From contig JALONY010000117.1 in the NCBI GenBank assembly GCA_025454715.1, positions 1 to 5,877 of the forward strand: DNA of 5,877 nt, in the 5' to 3' direction. Under the pieces are notes generated by a model. The model was not told the DNA's origin. It searched no databases and was given only the letters and a program-made list of their open reading frames with translations. The translations under genes and the position numbers were made by a program. Below, piece by piece: positions 4,332-5,877 of this stretch. The DNA is from Anaerolineae bacterium. Its GTDB lineage: Bacteria > Chloroflexota > Anaerolineae > Aggregatilineales > Phototrophicaceae. Position 1 is the stretch's first letter. Each line of letters opens with the position of its first letter.

Positions 4332-5877
4332 TTAGCGGCGTTTGCGGGTGAGGTGGGGCAAGACTTTGGAGAACTTGGCCGCGATGGGCGCGAACTCGTC
4401 GGGGCGCAGGTGCTTGAGCACCAGCGCGGCCTGCACCGGGTCTTTTTGGATGAGTTCTTTGGCGGTGTCGGGCTTGGCCAAAAACTGGGTGGTCATCGAG
4501 GTGAACTCGGTGCTGCCGCCGCCGCCATAGGCACTGCTGGTATACATGCCGGTGGCGGCATATTCCCCGCGATAGCGCCCCTCGTTCTTCATGCCCATCT
4601 CGCCGTGCCCCAGCAAATTGGCCTCGGCGTCGTTGGGCTTCTTTTTCAGGCGTTCATCGGCGCGGGCTTGGTGGCGGGCGCGCATCAGGGTGTGGATGTC
4701 GTGCCACATCTCGCTGGGCGCGTAATCCTCGATGTAGTGGCTCATCTCGTGCACGAGGATTTCTTGGCCGTCGCTGGTGCTGATGTGCACGACGTTCTCG
4801 CTCTGGTAGGCGCGGAACTTGCTACTGCGGACGATATAGACCTTGGGCGGCAGGTACAGCTTGAGCAAATCGGGCGAGACCATGCGCCGCAGCATGTTGT
4901 CGGCGGTCACCACCAAGTCATACGATTTGGACGACTTGGGGATTTTTTCGCTGGTATACACCGGCTTCTTGGTGTTGGTGTCGTAATCGGCGAAAAAGGC
5001 GTTATCGGCCAGCGTGTCGCCGCCTTTCCAGTCGGCCACCACCAAATCGACCGTCTCGCCGCCGCTGGTGGTCATTTGGGTGTCGGTGTCCTTGCGCTTC
5101 TTGTTCATCATCCACTGCACAATCGGCATTTCGAGCAGCGCGGTGGACAACTCGGCTTTTTCGGCCTTGGTCAAATCGACCTGATCGACGCTGTTGGTCT
5201 TGCGGAACTCCATGAAGCCCTCGGCCACGTTCGCCTTGTTGACCGCCTCGCCCTCTTCCACATAGTCGGCCTCGCTGCGCCGATCGGGCGCGCCGTAGCG
5301 GGCGGCCACCTTGTCGGCGAGGATTTTGTTGTTGGACGACGTGACGAACGAGATGACCAACATGCTCATCGCGCCGAAGGTCGCGCCTTTGGCCACACCG
5401 GCGCGCAAGCTGGTCTTCAAGCCGTCGGGGTCATAGGCGGTGATGCCGTTGATGGCGCCGCGAATGGTGCCGCGCAAGGTGGCGGCGTCGGTGACGAACA
5501 CCTGAAACTGCGGCACGTCGCCCAGCTCTTTCAGCTTGGCGGCCAGCGCTGCATCGACCAACGGTTGCCAAAAGGCGTCGTCGTTGATGAGCGCCAGCAT
5601 CCCCAATTTATATTGGTCGGGCGCGGCAATCAGTTGTTGCTTGACGCGGCTCTCCATCTCTTTGTTTTGGAGCGCCTCGAAGCCCAAGACCTGCTCCATG
5701 CGCGCCTCGGACATCGAGTCGACGGTCGGGACGGCGGTGTGCGGGTCGAGCTTGCCACCCGCACGCTGGAGGATGGCTTGGGCGGCGCGGTTGCCCACCA
5801 CGCGCTGGAGCTGCAACAGGTCTTTGCCGCCCATCAACGGGACGACTTGGGTGGGGGTCGGGCTGGCGAGGTCGGGG
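4332..5877 (-). CDS. Putative zinc metallopeptidase with eCIS-associated N-terminal motif, 5' partial
   Basis: The frame is open to the right edge, reading PDLASPTPTQVVPLMGG at the start, so the real start is probably outside the window; the in-frame TTG at 5837 and ATG at 5834 are not convincing starts, with no good ribosome-binding site. Residues are counted from 5837. DLLQLQRVVGNRAAQAILQR (6-25) matches the short motif found near the N-terminus of many proteins linked to extracellular contractile injection systems, often with DUF4157. A helical region follows (40-145), then a hydrophobic stretch GATFGAMSMLVISFVTS (151-167) and a charged middle part (180-300). The catalytic region has HEMSH (363-367) in an HExxH zinc motif, and TEFTSMTTQFL (443-453), whose Glu444 could be the third zinc ligand of a gluzincin-like enzyme. 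The C-terminus is basic (LTRKRR). No signal peptide can be assessed. It is the first visible gene of the minus-strand group. Protease activity is likely; eCIS cargo status is inference. Confidence 0.85.
   Translation of the reverse strand, partial: PDLASPTPTQVVPLMGGKDLLQLQRVVGNRAAQAILQRAGGKLDPHTAVPTVDSMSEARMEQVLGFEALQNKEMESRVKQQLIAAPDQYKLGMLALINDDAFWQPLVDAALAAKLKELGDVPQFQVFVTDAATLRGTIRGAINGITAYDPDGLKTSLRAGVAKGATFGAMSMLVISFVTSSNNKILADKVAARYGAPDRRSEADYVEEGEAVNKANVAEGFMEFRKTNSVDQVDLTKAEKAELSTALLEMPIVQWMMNKKRKDTDTQMTTSGGETVDLVVADWKGGDTLADNAFFADYDTNTKKPVYTSEKIPKSSKSYDLVVTADNMLRRMVSPDLLKLYLPPKVYIVRSSKFRAYQSENVVHISTSDGQEILVHEMSHYIEDYAPSEMWHDIHTLMRARHQARADERLKKKPNDAEANLLGHGEMGMKNEGRYRGEYAATGMYTSSAYGGGGSTEFTSMTTQFLAKPDTAKELIQKDPVQAALVLKHLRPDEFAPIAAKFSKVLPHLTRKRR

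Noticed and set aside
5832..5837. TTG (5837) or ATG (5834) as the start of the metallopeptidase
   Set aside because: The frame stays open to the edge with a Pro/Thr-rich leader and no Shine-Dalgarno before these codons; proteins with the LQLQR-VGN motif usually have residues before it. The ATG cannot be fully excluded.
1..5877. CRISPR array, tRNA, rRNA, transposase or inverted terminal repeats
   Set aside because: No regularly spaced repeats, no cloverleaf or rRNA-like stretch and no transposase motif seen on either strand; intergenic space is under 70 nt everywhere.

Overview
The window is about 5.9 kb of GC-rich bacterial chromosome, almost fully coding. The style of the genes points to a Chloroflexota-like bacterium (Anaerolineae or a relative). 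The signs are a large NB-ARC/TPR regulator of the kind such genomes carry in many copies, a stand-alone EthD-fold protein, and a protein with the 'LQLQR-x-VGNRA' motif typical of extracellular contractile injection system (eCIS) associated proteins. This placement is inference from protein style; there is no rRNA or marker gene to prove it.

Left half, plus strand: (1) the C-terminal 702 residues of a signal-transduction ATPase (NB-ARC core, winged helix, long TPR tail) whose sensor/output N-terminus and P-loop lie outside the window; (2) a short gap with a perfect TATAAT box; (3) a small EthD/dimeric ferredoxin-fold protein; (4) xpt, xanthine phosphoribosyltransferase, 8 nt after the stop of (3) and probably translationally coupled to it. 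The TATAAT box overlaps the most upstream possible ATG of the EthD gene, which argues that the real start is the downstream ATG at 2177.

Centre (3088-3148): a 61-nt convergent gap holding a strong hairpin, probably a terminator or a dispersed palindromic repeat, between xpt and the minus-strand genes.

Right half, minus strand, read right to left: (5) a putative zinc metallopeptidase with the eCIS-associated N-terminal motif, running off the right edge; (6) a histidine- and tryptophan-rich protein I do not recognise; (7) a GlcG/HbpS-family (DUF336) protein. Gaps of 21 and 34 nt suggest one operon. The starts of (6) and (7) carry nearly identical ribosome-binding leaders differing by a 5-nt insertion.

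The most interesting object is the metallopeptidase and its unknown downstream partner: a candidate injection-system cargo or surface-associated protease with a cognate small protein. No structural eCIS gene is visible here, so this remains a hypothesis.
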